NCBI RefSeq assembly: GCF_902859595.1 | Contig: NZ_CADIJQ010000006.1 | Span: forward strand, 62,001 to 126,000 | DNA length: 64,000 nucleotides | Reading direction: 5' to 3' | DNA from: Achromobacter kerstersii | Lineage (GTDB): Bacteria > Pseudomonadota > Gammaproteobacteria > Burkholderiales > Burkholderiaceae_B | In this document: positions 1 to 7,670 of the stretch, piece after piece | Position numbering within the stretch: position 1 is the first letter of the stretch | Layout: the number at the start of each line of letters is the position of its first letter | Position numbers and translations under genes: made by a program | Notes under the pieces: generated by a model | Databases searched by the model: none | Told to the model about the DNA's origin: nothing | What the model saw: the letters and a program-made list of their open reading frames with translations, nothing else

Positions 1-598
1 GGCGGTCGACCAGCGTCGCCATCTCGGGCAGGTTCTTGTCGATGACCAGAATGGTCTGTCCCTCGGACTTCAGCGCGCGCAGGCAGCGCCAGATTTCCTG
101 GCGAATCAGCGGCGCCAGCCCTTCGGTGGCCTCGTCCAGAATCAGCAGCTTGGGGTTGGTCATCAGCGCGCGGCCCACCACCAGCATCTGCTGCTCGCCA
201 CCCGACAAGGTGCGCGACGACTGCCCACGCCGTTCCTTCAAGCGCGGGAACAAGGTGTAGACCCGTTCCAGGTCCCACCCGCCCGGCGCCGCGCGTGACG
301 TCGCCACCAGGTTTTCCTGCACCGTCAGCGAACCGAACACGCGCCGCCCTTCCGGCACCAGCCCCACGCCCAGGCGGGCCACGGTGCTGGGCGCAGACCG
401 GCCCAATGTCTGCCCGCGAAACTGCACCGCGCCACCCGTTGCCGGCAACATGCCCATCACGGTTTTCACCGTGGTGGTCTTGCCCATACCGTTGCGGCCA
501 ATCAGCGAAATCACCTCGCCTTCGCTGGCTTCGAACGACATGCCGAACAGCACCTTGCTCGACCCGTAGCCGCCCGTCAGCCCATCAACCTTCAACAT
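1..598 (-). CDS. livF: LivF-like branched-chain/HAAT ABC transporter ATPase (partial)
   Basis: ATP-binding subunit of a hydrophobic amino acid (HAAT) family importer. The gene runs off the left edge, so only about the first 199 residues are here. Translation from the ATG at 598 shows Walker A GRNGMGKTT at about residues 34-42, a signature LSGGEQQM and the Walker B region LLILDEATEGLAP, whose EGLAP ending is typical of LivF rather than LivG. The ATG lies inside the last codons of livG in another frame (about 14 bases of overlap), so the two are translationally coupled. HAAT systems often carry aromatic acids, which fits the adjoining ring-cleavage genes. Family assignment is firm; the substrate is inferred. 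Confidence 0.9.
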   Translation of the reverse strand, partial: MLKVDGLTGGYGSSKVLFGMSFEASEGEVISLIGRNGMGKTTTVKTVMGMLPATGGAVQFRGQTLGRSAPSTVARLGVGLVPEGRRVFGSLTVQENLVATSRAAPGGWDLERVYTLFPRLKERRGQSSRTLSGGEQQMLVVGRALMTNPKLLILDEATEGLAPLIRQEIWRCLRALKSEGQTILVIDKNLPEMATLVDR

Positions 599-1355
599 GT
601 TCTTCTCCCAGGTAGGCCGCGCGCACATCCGGATGGCGGCGCACCTCGTCGGGCGGCCCGCTGAACACCACGCGCCCATACACCAGCACGCTGATGCGGT
701 CGGCCAGCGCAAACACGGCGTCCATATCGTGCTCGACCAGCAAGATGCCGTAGTCGCCCTTCATGCCTTGCAGCAGCCGCGTCATGCGCGCCGATTCCTC
801 AGGCCCCATGCCGGCCATGGGTTCGTCCAACAGCAACAGCCGCGGCGAACGCGCCAGCGCCACCGCCAGTTCCAGCTGCCGCTTTTCGCCATGCGCCAGG
901 TCTGCCGACCGCACATGGCGGCGGTCTTCCAGCCCCACATGCGTCAGCCATTGCATGGCTTCGGCCTTCAGCCCGGCATCGCGGCGCGGATCAGACCACG
1001 CGCCAAACGCGCGGCCGTCTTTCAACATGCGCGACAGAATCACGTTTTCCAGCGCGGTGTATTCGTAGCAAAGCTCGGTGATCTGAAACGAACGGCCCAG
1101 GCCCAGCCGCGCGCGTTCAAAAGCGCGCAGCGCGGTCACGTCGCGCCCGTCCAGATGAATCGTGCCCGAGTCCGGCCGGATCTCGCCACAAATCTGCGCA
1201 ATCAACGTCGACTTGCCCGCGCCGTTAGGGCCGATGATGGCGTGGATCTCGCCTGCCTGTACGTCCAGGTCGACGCCGTTGGTGGCCACCACCGCGTCAA
1301 ACGCTTTGCGCAGCTGCGTCAGTTGCAGCAAGCTCGTGCGGGGGTCAGTCGGCAT
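585..1355 (-). CDS. livG: LivG-like branched-chain/HAAT ABC transporter ATPase
   Basis: Second ATP-binding subunit of the HAAT importer, 256 residues, the usual LivG length. Walker A GPNGAGKST is at residues 42-50, the signature is LAHGEKRQLE, Walker B is LLLLDEPMAGMGPEE, and the switch histidine is in LLVEHDMDAVF. The Y-E-Y-T-A-L-E-N segment after the Q-loop is typical of LivG. It overlaps livM upstream (start at 1355, livM stop at 1345) and livF downstream, so the permease and ATPase genes form one compact minus-strand operon. It would energise transport from the cytoplasmic face of the inner membrane. Confidence 0.93.
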   Translation of the reverse strand: MPTDPRTSLLQLTQLRKAFDAVVATNGVDLDVQAGEIHAIIGPNGAGKSTLIAQICGEIRPDSGTIHLDGRDVTALRAFERARLGLGRSFQITELCYEYTALENVILSRMLKDGRAFGAWSDPRRDAGLKAEAMQWLTHVGLEDRRHVRSADLAHGEKRQLELAVALARSPRLLLLDEPMAGMGPEESARMTRLLQGMKGDYGILLVEHDMDAVFALADRISVLVYGRVVFSGPPDEVRRHPDVRAAYLGEEHVEG

Positions 1356-2331
1356 GGCGCGTCTCCAGCAGTTTTCCGAACAGGCCCTTCTGCCCCCACA
1401 ACACCACCAGCACCAGAATCGGCCCCATGTACAGCAGCCAATGCTCGGTCAGCGACGACAACATCTGCTCCAGCCCCAGGAACACGGCAGCGCCCGCAAT
1501 CGGGCCCAGCAAGGTGCCCACGCCGCCCAGAATCACGATGGCCATGAGCTCTCCCGACTTGGTCCATGCCGCCATATCCGGCGTGACAAGCCCGGCGTAG
1601 TTGGCCCACAGCACGCCCGCCAGGCCTGTGCCCACCGCTGACAGCACAAACGCGCTCAGCCGGTACGGCGTCGGCGCAACGCCCAAGTTCAGCGCGCGCC
1701 GCTCGCTCTGGCGCAACGCTTGCAGCACCATGCCAAAGCGCGAGTTGGTGACGCGGATGCACAGCAGCGTCCACGCCGTCAGCAACGCCAGACACACGTA
1801 GTAAAAGGCCATGGGGCTTTCCAGATTGACGCCCGGCAGCACGTTGCGTTGCGGAATCATCAAGCCGTCGTCGCCGCCGTAAAACTGCAACGACACCAGA
1901 ATGAAATACACCATCTGCCCGAACGCCAACGTGATCATGATGAACTGCACGCCGCGCGTACGCAGCGCCAGATAGCCGAAGATCCAGCCAGCCAGCGCGC
2001 ACACCGCCAGCGCAATCGGCCACACCACCAGCGCCGCGTTGCTGCCCGCCCAGCCGAAGATCGGGCCGGCCTCGGCCGTATGAAACGCGATGATGCCCAC
2101 GGCGTAACCGCCCAGGCCGAAAAACATGGCGTGGCCGAAGCTGACCATGGCGCCGTAGCCAATGACAAGATCCAGGCTGACCGCGGCCAGCCCGTAGATC
2201 AGAAAGCGCGTCACCACGCCGATCAGGAACGGCGAGCCCGACGCCACAGCGGCCGCGGGCAGCAGGATCAATACCGCCAGGCCGCCCAAGCCCCAGCGGG
2301 CGCGATTTGAAAGCGTGTTTGTCATCATCAT
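1345..2331 (-). CDS. livM: LivM-like branched-chain/HAAT ABC transporter permease
   Basis: Inner-membrane permease of the same importer, 328 residues with many hydrophobic spans. The conserved block YGLAAVSLDLVIGYGAMVSFGHAMFFGLGG-like region near residues 48-75 and the later GVGTLLGPIAGA motif are typical of LivM. The start codon overlaps the livH stop (ATGA), and three ATG codons in a row (MMM) open the reading frame, so the exact first residue is uncertain by one or two codons. It pairs with LivH as the heterodimeric channel. Confidence 0.92.
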   Translation of the reverse strand: MMMTNTLSNRARWGLGGLAVLILLPAAAVASGSPFLIGVVTRFLIYGLAAVSLDLVIGYGAMVSFGHAMFFGLGGYAVGIIAFHTAEAGPIFGWAGSNAALVVWPIALAVCALAGWIFGYLALRTRGVQFIMITLAFGQMVYFILVSLQFYGGDDGLMIPQRNVLPGVNLESPMAFYYVCLALLTAWTLLCIRVTNSRFGMVLQALRQSERRALNLGVAPTPYRLSAFVLSAVGTGLAGVLWANYAGLVTPDMAAWTKSGELMAIVILGGVGTLLGPIAGAAVFLGLEQMLSSLTEHWLLYMGPILVLVVLWGQKGLFGKLLETRHAD

Positions 2332-3242
2332 CCTCGCGCCGGAAACAAGCCGCCGGGCTTGGCGATCAGCACGATCGCCATCAACACATAGATACTGGCC
2401 GAGGCCATGCCGGCCGCCAGCGGGTCTGCCGTGGCGGGCGAGAACATCGTGGACAGCAGTTGCGGCAGGAACGCGCGCCCCAGGCTGTCGACCATGCCCA
2501 CCAGCAAGGCGCCCGCCAGCGCGCCGCGCACCGAGCCCACCCCGCCAATCACGATGACGACAAAGGTAGTGATCAGGATGCGTTCGCCCATGCCGATTTC
2601 AACGGCCAACAGCGGCGCGGCCATCACGCCGGCCAACCCGCACAGCAAAGCGCCCAGGCCGAACACCAGCGTGTAGAGCTTGCGGATGTCAACGCCCAGG
2701 GCGTCCACCATCTCGCGGTCGTCAGCGCCTGCGCGGATCAACATGCCGATACGCGTGCGGTTGACGAGCCACCACAAGCCCACCGCCACCAACGCGCCAA
2801 TGGCGATGAACGACAGGCGGATCAGCGGATACTGAAAGCCCGGCGCCAGCGTCACCGCGCCTTCCAGGAAAGACGGAATGCCCACCAGCGGCGGACGCCG
2901 GCCAAAAATCAGGCTGACCGCTTCGTTCGAAAACAGCAGCAGCCCGAAGGTGGCCAGCACCTGGTACAGGTGATCACGCTTGTACAGCTTGCGTATCACC
3001 AGCACTTCTACCGAAATGCCATACAGGCCCGCGCCCAGCAGCGCAGCCAGCACGCCCGCCAGAAACGAACCCGTGGTGCCGATGGCGTAGGCCGCGCAGT
3101 ACGCGCCCACCATGTAGAAGGAACCGTGCGTCAGGTTCACGACGCCCATGATCCCGAAGATCAGCGTCAGTCCGGCCGCCAGCATGAAAAGCATGGCGCC
3201 GAACTGCAAGCCGTTGAGCAGCTGTTCAAACAGAAGCGTCAT
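2328..3242 (-). CDS. livH: LivH-like branched-chain/HAAT ABC transporter permease
   Basis: Permease partner of LivM, about 304 residues, with the hallmark LNGLQFGAMLFMLAAGLTLIFGIMGVVNLTHGS-type N-terminus (residues about 8-40) and the GGVGSVRGALAGALLVG loop near the C-terminus. I chose the ATG at 3242 because it overlaps the TGA of the receptor gene as ATGA. A TTG five codons upstream (3257) would also be in frame and give a slightly longer protein. The order receptor-livH-livM-livG-livF is the standard HAAT operon order. Confidence 0.92.
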   Translation of the reverse strand: MTLLFEQLLNGLQFGAMLFMLAAGLTLIFGIMGVVNLTHGSFYMVGAYCAAYAIGTTGSFLAGVLAALLGAGLYGISVEVLVIRKLYKRDHLYQVLATFGLLLFSNEAVSLIFGRRPPLVGIPSFLEGAVTLAPGFQYPLIRLSFIAIGALVAVGLWWLVNRTRIGMLIRAGADDREMVDALGVDIRKLYTLVFGLGALLCGLAGVMAAPLLAVEIGMGERILITTFVVIVIGGVGSVRGALAGALLVGMVDSLGRAFLPQLLSTMFSPATADPLAAGMASASIYVLMAIVLIAKPGGLFPARG

Positions 3243-4420
3243 GATGGCATCTTGCAAAATTGGGCGTAGGCATCCTTGTCGTCAGACACCAGCTTGCGCA
3301 CCAGATGCGGCGACAAGCCGCCCGCGCTGTCCTTTTCGATACGCATCAGGTACAGGTCCTGAATGGGATGCTGATTGGTGTTCATGCTGAACTTGCCGCG
3401 CAACGACGTGAACTCGGGCTTGCGCAATGCCGCACGAAATTCCGCTGCCTTGGACAAGTCGCCACCCGTTGCCTTCAGCCCCACGCCAATCAGTTGCGCG
3501 GTGTCGTAGGCTTGCATCGCGTAGTCGGTGGGCACGCGTCCGTAAGCATCCTTGAACGCCTTCACAAAGGCCTGCGATTGCGGGTTATTGAAGTCTTGCG
3601 ACCAGATGCCGGTGGTGTAAGACCCGGCGGAAGCGTCGCCCGTTGCCTGGATCATCCGCGCATCCATCGAGAAGCTGGGCATCAGCATCGGGATGGTTTT
3701 GTTCAGACCCGCCGCCGCGTATTGCTTGACGAAGTTGATGCCGGTGCCGCCGGGATGAAACTGGTAGATGGCTTCCGGCGCCAGCGAGCGCAGGCGCGCA
3801 AGCTCCACAGAAAAATCAGACTGGTCGAGCTTGGTGTAGATCTCGGCCACGACCTCGCCCTTGTACGTGCGCTTGAAGCCTTCGATGGCGTCGCGCCCGG
3901 CCTGATAGTTCGGCGCCAGCAGCACCACACGTTTGTAGCCCAGCTCATTGGCGGCAACGCCGCCCGCCGTGTGGAAGGCATCGTTCTGATACGACGCCAC
4001 GAAATAGTTCGGGTCGCACTTTTCGCCCGCAAAGTTCGACGGGCCGGGGTTCAAGCTTACGTAGAACGCGCCCGACTTCACCACGCTGGGCACCACCGCC
4101 GCCAGCACGTTGGAAAAGTTCACGCCGGTAAAGAGCTTCACGCCCGATTGCAGCAGCCGGTCGGCGGCCTGCTTGGCGTTGGCGGGCTTCAGGCCATCGT
4201 CTTCGATGACCAGCTGCACAGGCACGCCGCCCAGCTTGCCATCGCCCTGCTTGATCGCCAGGTTGAACGCATCGCGCTCGTCTTCGCCGATGTAGCCCGC
4301 CGGCGTGGACAAGGTGGCGATGAAGCCGATCTTGACGGGTTCGGCGGCAACCGCCGTGCCCATGGCGACGGCGACGGACAACACAGCGGCCACGCCGCCC
4401 AGTGTTTGTTTCTTGATCAT
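3239..4420 (-). CDS. LivK-like periplasmic substrate-binding protein
   Basis: Periplasmic receptor of the HAAT importer, 393 residues. The ATG at 4420 follows an AGGGGAAA ribosome site and opens a clear Sec signal peptide (MIKKQTLGGVAAVLSVAVAM, cleavage probably after AVAA near residue 23). The mature part begins EPVKIGFIATLSTPAGYIGED, as in type I periplasmic binding proteins. The longer in-frame extension upstream of 4420 is arginine-rich antisense-like sequence and is not part of the gene. It starts the liv block, 47 bases after the FAH-family gene. Ligand unknown; the neighbours suggest an aromatic acid such as a hydroxybenzoate (inference). Confidence 0.92.
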   Translation of the reverse strand: MIKKQTLGGVAAVLSVAVAMGTAVAAEPVKIGFIATLSTPAGYIGEDERDAFNLAIKQGDGKLGGVPVQLVIEDDGLKPANAKQAADRLLQSGVKLFTGVNFSNVLAAVVPSVVKSGAFYVSLNPGPSNFAGEKCDPNYFVASYQNDAFHTAGGVAANELGYKRVVLLAPNYQAGRDAIEGFKRTYKGEVVAEIYTKLDQSDFSVELARLRSLAPEAIYQFHPGGTGINFVKQYAAAGLNKTIPMLMPSFSMDARMIQATGDASAGSYTTGIWSQDFNNPQSQAFVKAFKDAYGRVPTDYAMQAYDTAQLIGVGLKATGGDLSKAAEFRAALRKPEFTSLRGKFSMNTNQHPIQDLYLMRIEKDSAGGLSPHLVRKLVSDDKDAYAQFCKMPS

Positions 4421-4467
4421 GTTTTCCCCTTGAAGACTGCGTTGCCCGCCTTGCGGCCGGGCGTTGC

Positions 4468-5379
4468 CTACACCGCCACGACCGGATGACGCAGCGTGCC
4501 GATGCCTTCCACGCACGCCACCACCACATCGCCCGGCCACAACCATTCCTGCGGCTTGCGGCCCGCGCCCACGCCTTCGGGCGTGCCGGTGGCGATGATG
4601 TCGCCCGGCTCCAGCGTGATGCCGGCGCTGATGTCCGAAATCAGGAACGGCACCTTGAACAGCATGTGGCGAGTGTTGGAGCCCTGCTTCTTCTCACCGT
4701 TGACGGTGAGCCACAAGTCCAGCACCTGCGGGTCCGGGATTTCGTCGGCGGTGACGATGCACGGGCCGAACGGCGCGTACGTGTCCTGGCCCTTGGAATA
4801 GATCCACTGGCCCGCGCGGCGGCAATCGCGCGCGCTCATGTCCAGCATGACGCTGTAGCCGAACACATAAGACAAGGCGTCGGCCTCGGCCACGCGGGAC
4901 GCGCGCCGGCCCATGATCACGGCCAGTTCCACTTCCCAGTCCAGCTGTTGCGTGATCTTGGCGTTGTGTTCGATGGCGTCGCCCGGGCCGATGACGGTGG
5001 TGGGCGGCTTGGAAAAAATCACCGGCTGCTTGGGCAAGTCGGCGGACGTGTCCAGCGTGCGGCTGGATTCCGCGACGTGCTCCACATAGTTCAGGCCGAT
5101 GCCGAAGATGTTCTTGCGCGGGCGCGGAATGGGCGCCAGCAGCTTCACGTTTTCCTGCGGCAGCGCCGTGCCAACGGGCCATTCGCCGCGATACGCGTCC
5201 ATCAGGCGCGTGGCTTGCGCAACGGCCACGGGGCCTAAGTCGATGAACGCCAGCATGTCGTCGGGCAGGTCCACGCCGCCCGCTTGCCCCAGCAAAGCCA
5301 GGTCAATCACATAGCCTTCGGCCAGCGCGCCAAGCCTTGCGGCGGCCGTGGGATGAGCGCGAAAAGTCACCAAGCGCAT
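4468..5379 (-). CDS. Fumarylacetoacetate hydrolase family protein (possible maleyl/fumarylpyruvate hydrolase)
   Basis: Member of the FAH superfamily, 303 residues, whose enzymes hydrolyse or decarboxylate ring-cleavage products with a bound divalent metal. Visible motifs are GIGLNYVEHVAES, the metal-binding acidic pair in DWEVELAVIMGRRA followed by the aspartate of DMSARD, the lysine of YSKGQDTYAPFGP, and GDIIATGTPEGVG. The ATG at 5379 has GGAG eight bases upstream. It lies between a gentisate dioxygenase-like gene and the liv transporter on one strand. In the gentisate pathway the dioxygenase product maleylpyruvate is processed by an FAH-family hydrolase, so this role is the best guess; the family fold alone does not prove it. 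Confidence 0.85.
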   Translation of the reverse strand: MRLVTFRAHPTAAARLGALAEGYVIDLALLGQAGGVDLPDDMLAFIDLGPVAVAQATRLMDAYRGEWPVGTALPQENVKLLAPIPRPRKNIFGIGLNYVEHVAESSRTLDTSADLPKQPVIFSKPPTTVIGPGDAIEHNAKITQQLDWEVELAVIMGRRASRVAEADALSYVFGYSVMLDMSARDCRRAGQWIYSKGQDTYAPFGPCIVTADEIPDPQVLDLWLTVNGEKKQGSNTRHMLFKVPFLISDISAGITLEPGDIIATGTPEGVGAGRKPQEWLWPGDVVVACVEGIGTLRHPVVAV

Positions 5380-5466
5380 AGGAACTCCATTGAATCAGGA
5401 CGAGTTGAGCCAACGCGCGAGCCAGGCCCGCGCGGCGAATAAAAATGAAAGGGGAATCAGGCGACG

Positions 5467-6591
5467 CTAGATCAGCACTTGATGGCCGTCGTTTTCCTTG
5501 ACCGCTTCTTCGCGGTATAGCGCCAGCGAACGCATCACGGGCAGATCGTTGAAGCAGAACAAGCAGGCGTCGTCGTTGGACGACAGGTTGACGTGTTCGT
5601 GGATGGCCCACGACGGCACACAGAAAATGTCGCGTTCAGTCCAGTCGTAGCGCTTGCCATCAATGATGGAAAAGCCGCTGCCCTTGGCCACTTGATAGAT
5701 GAAGCTGCCGGTGTGCCGATGCGCCTTGGTATGTTCGCCGGGGCGCAACAGCTGCATGCTGGCGCCGATGGTCGGCATGACCGAACCGCCCGTCGCCGGG
5801 TTCACGTATTCCAGCAGGATGCCGTCAAAGGGGCTGCCCGCGGTGGTGCGCGCATAACGGCGCAGCGCGTCGTAGGTGGGTTCCCATTCGTACTTGAAGA
5901 GCGGCGAATACGGCTTCGTCCAGCCCGACACCTGCGGGCGCAATGCCGCGTTGCCCCACGCGGCGCTGGTGTCATCCACGGGATAAGTCACCGTCTGGTT
6001 CAGGTCGGGATGCACGGCGTAAAAGCCCGCTTCCAGCGCGTTGACCAGCGGAATGTCCAGCCCGTCTTGCCAGATGCAGGTCGTGCCGTCTTCGGCCACG
6101 CCGTGCTCGTGCCAGGTGCCGTTGGGCGTCAGCACGAAATCGTTCGCGCCCAGCGTCATCTTGTGGCCGTCGACGACGGTGTACGCGCCCTGGCCTTCCA
6201 TGATGAAGCGCAACGCCGAATGCGAATGCTTGTGCGCCGAGGCCAGCTCGCCGGGCTGCATCACCTGCAAACCCGAATACAGCCAACCCACGGCGGCAGC
6301 CACATCACGCCTGCCGGGGTTGTTCAGATAGATGACGCGCCGGCCGGCCTCTTCGGGCGACACCAGTTCGGCCGAGCGCAGCACATGGCCGCGCAACTCC
6401 TGGTAGCGCCACACCACTGGCACCGACGCCGAGCGCGGCGCCCAGGGCTCAATCTTGTTCGCCACCGTCCACAAGGCGCCCGTTTCCAGGCGCGCAAGCT
6501 CCTGGTAATAGGCGATGCGCTCAGGCGAGTCGGCCACATTGGCGCGGCCTGCGGTGTCCTCGCGATAGGCGTCGTACCGGTTCGCTTCCAT
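5467..6591 (-). CDS. Gentisate 1,2-dioxygenase-like bicupin protein
   Basis: Two-cupin ring-cleavage dioxygenase, 374 residues, close to the usual gentisate 1,2-dioxygenase length. The N-terminal cupin has the iron-ligand pattern H120-K-H122-S-H124 and a later WHEHG (H161, H163). The C-terminal cupin has GEHTKAHRHTGSFIYQ and AIHEHV. Gentisate dioxygenases open 2,5-dihydroxybenzoate to maleylpyruvate using Fe(II). The gene precedes the FAH-family hydrolase and the liv-type importer on the same strand, which gives a coherent uptake-cleavage-hydrolysis unit. The start at 6591 follows GGCAAGGG. Other dihydroxybenzoate or salicylate-type substrates cannot be excluded. Confidence 0.85.
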   Translation of the reverse strand: MEANRYDAYREDTAGRANVADSPERIAYYQELARLETGALWTVANKIEPWAPRSASVPVVWRYQELRGHVLRSAELVSPEEAGRRVIYLNNPGRRDVAAAVGWLYSGLQVMQPGELASAHKHSHSALRFIMEGQGAYTVVDGHKMTLGANDFVLTPNGTWHEHGVAEDGTTCIWQDGLDIPLVNALEAGFYAVHPDLNQTVTYPVDDTSAAWGNAALRPQVSGWTKPYSPLFKYEWEPTYDALRRYARTTAGSPFDGILLEYVNPATGGSVMPTIGASMQLLRPGEHTKAHRHTGSFIYQVAKGSGFSIIDGKRYDWTERDIFCVPSWAIHEHVNLSSNDDACLFCFNDLPVMRSLALYREEAVKENDGHQVLI

Positions 6592-6719
6592 CCCTTGCCT
6601 CGTTTTTTATAAAACTTTGTGGATTTTCGAAAATATTAGAGGCGGGCCAGAATTTGAGCAACGATTGCCCGCTAGGGGTTTTCCCGTGCGAAGGATTTTG
6701 TTGGCGCAACGTCAAAAAA

Positions 6720-6739
6720 TACTGTACAAAAACACAGTG
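6720..6739 (+). promoter_or_regulatory. Candidate LexA (SOS) box
   Basis: The 20 bases TACTGTACAAAAACACAGTG contain CTGT-N8-ACAG (6722-6725 and 6734-6737) and match 15 of 20 positions of the E. coli consensus TACTGT-(AT)4-ACAGTA. It lies 51 bases before a GTG start with a good ribosome site. A promoter candidate TTGGCG (6701-6706), 18 bases, TACAAA (6725-6730) would put the -10 inside the box, the usual arrangement for LexA repression. Confidence 0.65.
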
Positions 6740-6790
6740 CGACGTGATACATTTCGCTCGCCCGAAAAACTGTCGTCCAGGGAGAATCCT

Positions 6791-7036
6791 GTGTCCGAAG
6801 CCGCTCATCTCGTTCAGTACATCGTCGTTCCCTATCGCGCCGCCGCCAATGGCGTGGCGCCCGGGGAAATCCGTCCGGCCAGCAGCGAATTCGGAGCCAT
6901 CCGAATCGCCAATTCCATGGCCTCCAAATTCGCAGGCGTCGCCGCTTACGAAGTCTGGATCGACAAAGAAACCGGCGACATGGAGTCGCCGCGCATCCTC
7001 ACGCAAATCGGCACGGTGCCGTCGCTGGATGATTGA
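6791..7036 (+). CDS. Small protein of unknown function behind a candidate LexA box
   Basis: An 81-residue reading frame starting at GTG 6791 and ending at TGA 7034-7036. AGGGAG at 6779-6784 lies six bases before the GTG, a strong ribosome site. The upstream in-frame extension crosses the candidate operator and promoter and is unlikely to be translated. The protein is soluble-looking, with no signal or membrane span. Recognisable stretches are VQYIVVPYRAAANGVAPGE and YEVWIDKETGDMESPRIL. I do not recognise the family. It is divergent from the gentisate gene and stands alone. Regulation by the SOS response is inferred only from the operator. Confidence 0.6.
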   Translation: MSEAAHLVQYIVVPYRAAANGVAPGEIRPASSEFGAIRIANSMASKFAGVAAYEVWIDKETGDMESPRILTQIGTVPSLDD

Positions 7037-7100
7037 TCTGCTGTTGCGTTGATTGCCGGGTTTGCGTTGATCGCTGATTGGCAATCTTTGCGCTGATGGC

Positions 7101-7172
7101 GTTGGTTGTGCTGTTTGCGTTGGTTGTGCTGTTTGCGTTGGTTGTGCTGTTTGCGTTGTTTGCGTTGTTTGC
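7101..7172. repeat. Minisatellite: three 18-bp units plus two 9-bp units
   Basis: GTTGGTTGTGCTGTTTGC occurs three times exactly and head to tail (7101-7118, 7119-7136, 7137-7154), followed by two copies of its 9-base sub-unit GTTGTTTGC (7155-7163, 7164-7172). It sits in the 328-base gap 7037-7364 between the small SOS-type gene and tRNA-Arg. Open frames across it give only low-complexity Leu/Val/Phe or Asn/Gln/Arg repeats, so I do not call a gene. Nothing else was seen in this gap. Confidence 0.9.
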
Positions 7173-7364
7173 TTGGATTACGCCCGCTGCCGTTCAAATC
7201 CGGAAGCGGGCGTTGTCATTTTCGCGCACGACCACGCACGACCGCGCACGGCTATTGCGCAATGAGAAAACTCAGCGCGTGATTTTTTCTTTTTGAATAT
7301 CGGGAAATATTGCCAAGAGGCTGGCTGGCCGTTGCGCGTAAAACCATCAGAGGTTGGTTTCAAG

Positions 7365-7439
7365 TGGCGCGCCCGACAGGAATCGAACCTGTATCAAGAG
7401 CTTCGGAAACTCTCATTCTATCCATTGAACTACGGGCGC
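7365..7439 (-). tRNA. tRNA-Arg (anticodon CCG)
   Basis: The minus strand folds as a complete tRNA: acceptor GCGCCCG pairs perfectly with CGGGCGC, D stem GUUC/GAAU, anticodon stem AGAGU/GCUCU with loop UUCCGAA (anticodon CCG, reading codon CGG), T arm ACAGG-UUCGAUU-CCUGU, discriminator G and an encoded CCA at 7367-7365. Total 75 nt. No integrase gene or attachment-site duplication is visible beside it. Confidence 0.97.
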
Positions 7440-7533
7440 AGCGCAAGGAGGCGACATTGTACCTAGTTTTCGCTAGCGTGCATGAAGTGGATCAAAACCT
7501 CCTGCAATCTCATCGAAAACCCCGGCAGAGGCA

Positions 7534-7565
7534 TTGGACGTGCGTCCCTGACACCGTTATATAAT
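7534..7565 (+). promoter_or_regulatory. Probable promoter of the cytochrome c gene
   Basis: A perfect -10 TATAAT is at 7560-7565, about 105 bases before the ATG of the cytochrome gene. The nearest -35-like hexamer, TTGGAC at 7534-7539, is 20 bases away, longer than ideal, so the -35 is weak or activator-dependent. Confidence 0.45.
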
Positions 7566-7670
7566 CCAGCGTTTGCTTGCAGGCGGATGCGTCAATGGTC
7601 CGCCGATTTGTGCAGTTACTGATTTTCTGTTGCCGCCGCCAGGCGCCCCACCCGTTAGCAGGATTTGGTC

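Noticed and set aside
7078-7296. Small hydrophobic frame full of Leu/Val/Phe repeats
   Set aside because: It is only the translation of the 18-bp minisatellite; no ribosome site, and the opposite strand gives equally repetitive Asn/Gln/Arg.
7365-7439. tRNA-Arg as an integration site for a mobile element
   Set aside because: No integrase, no duplicated tRNA 3' end and ordinary housekeeping genes on both sides.
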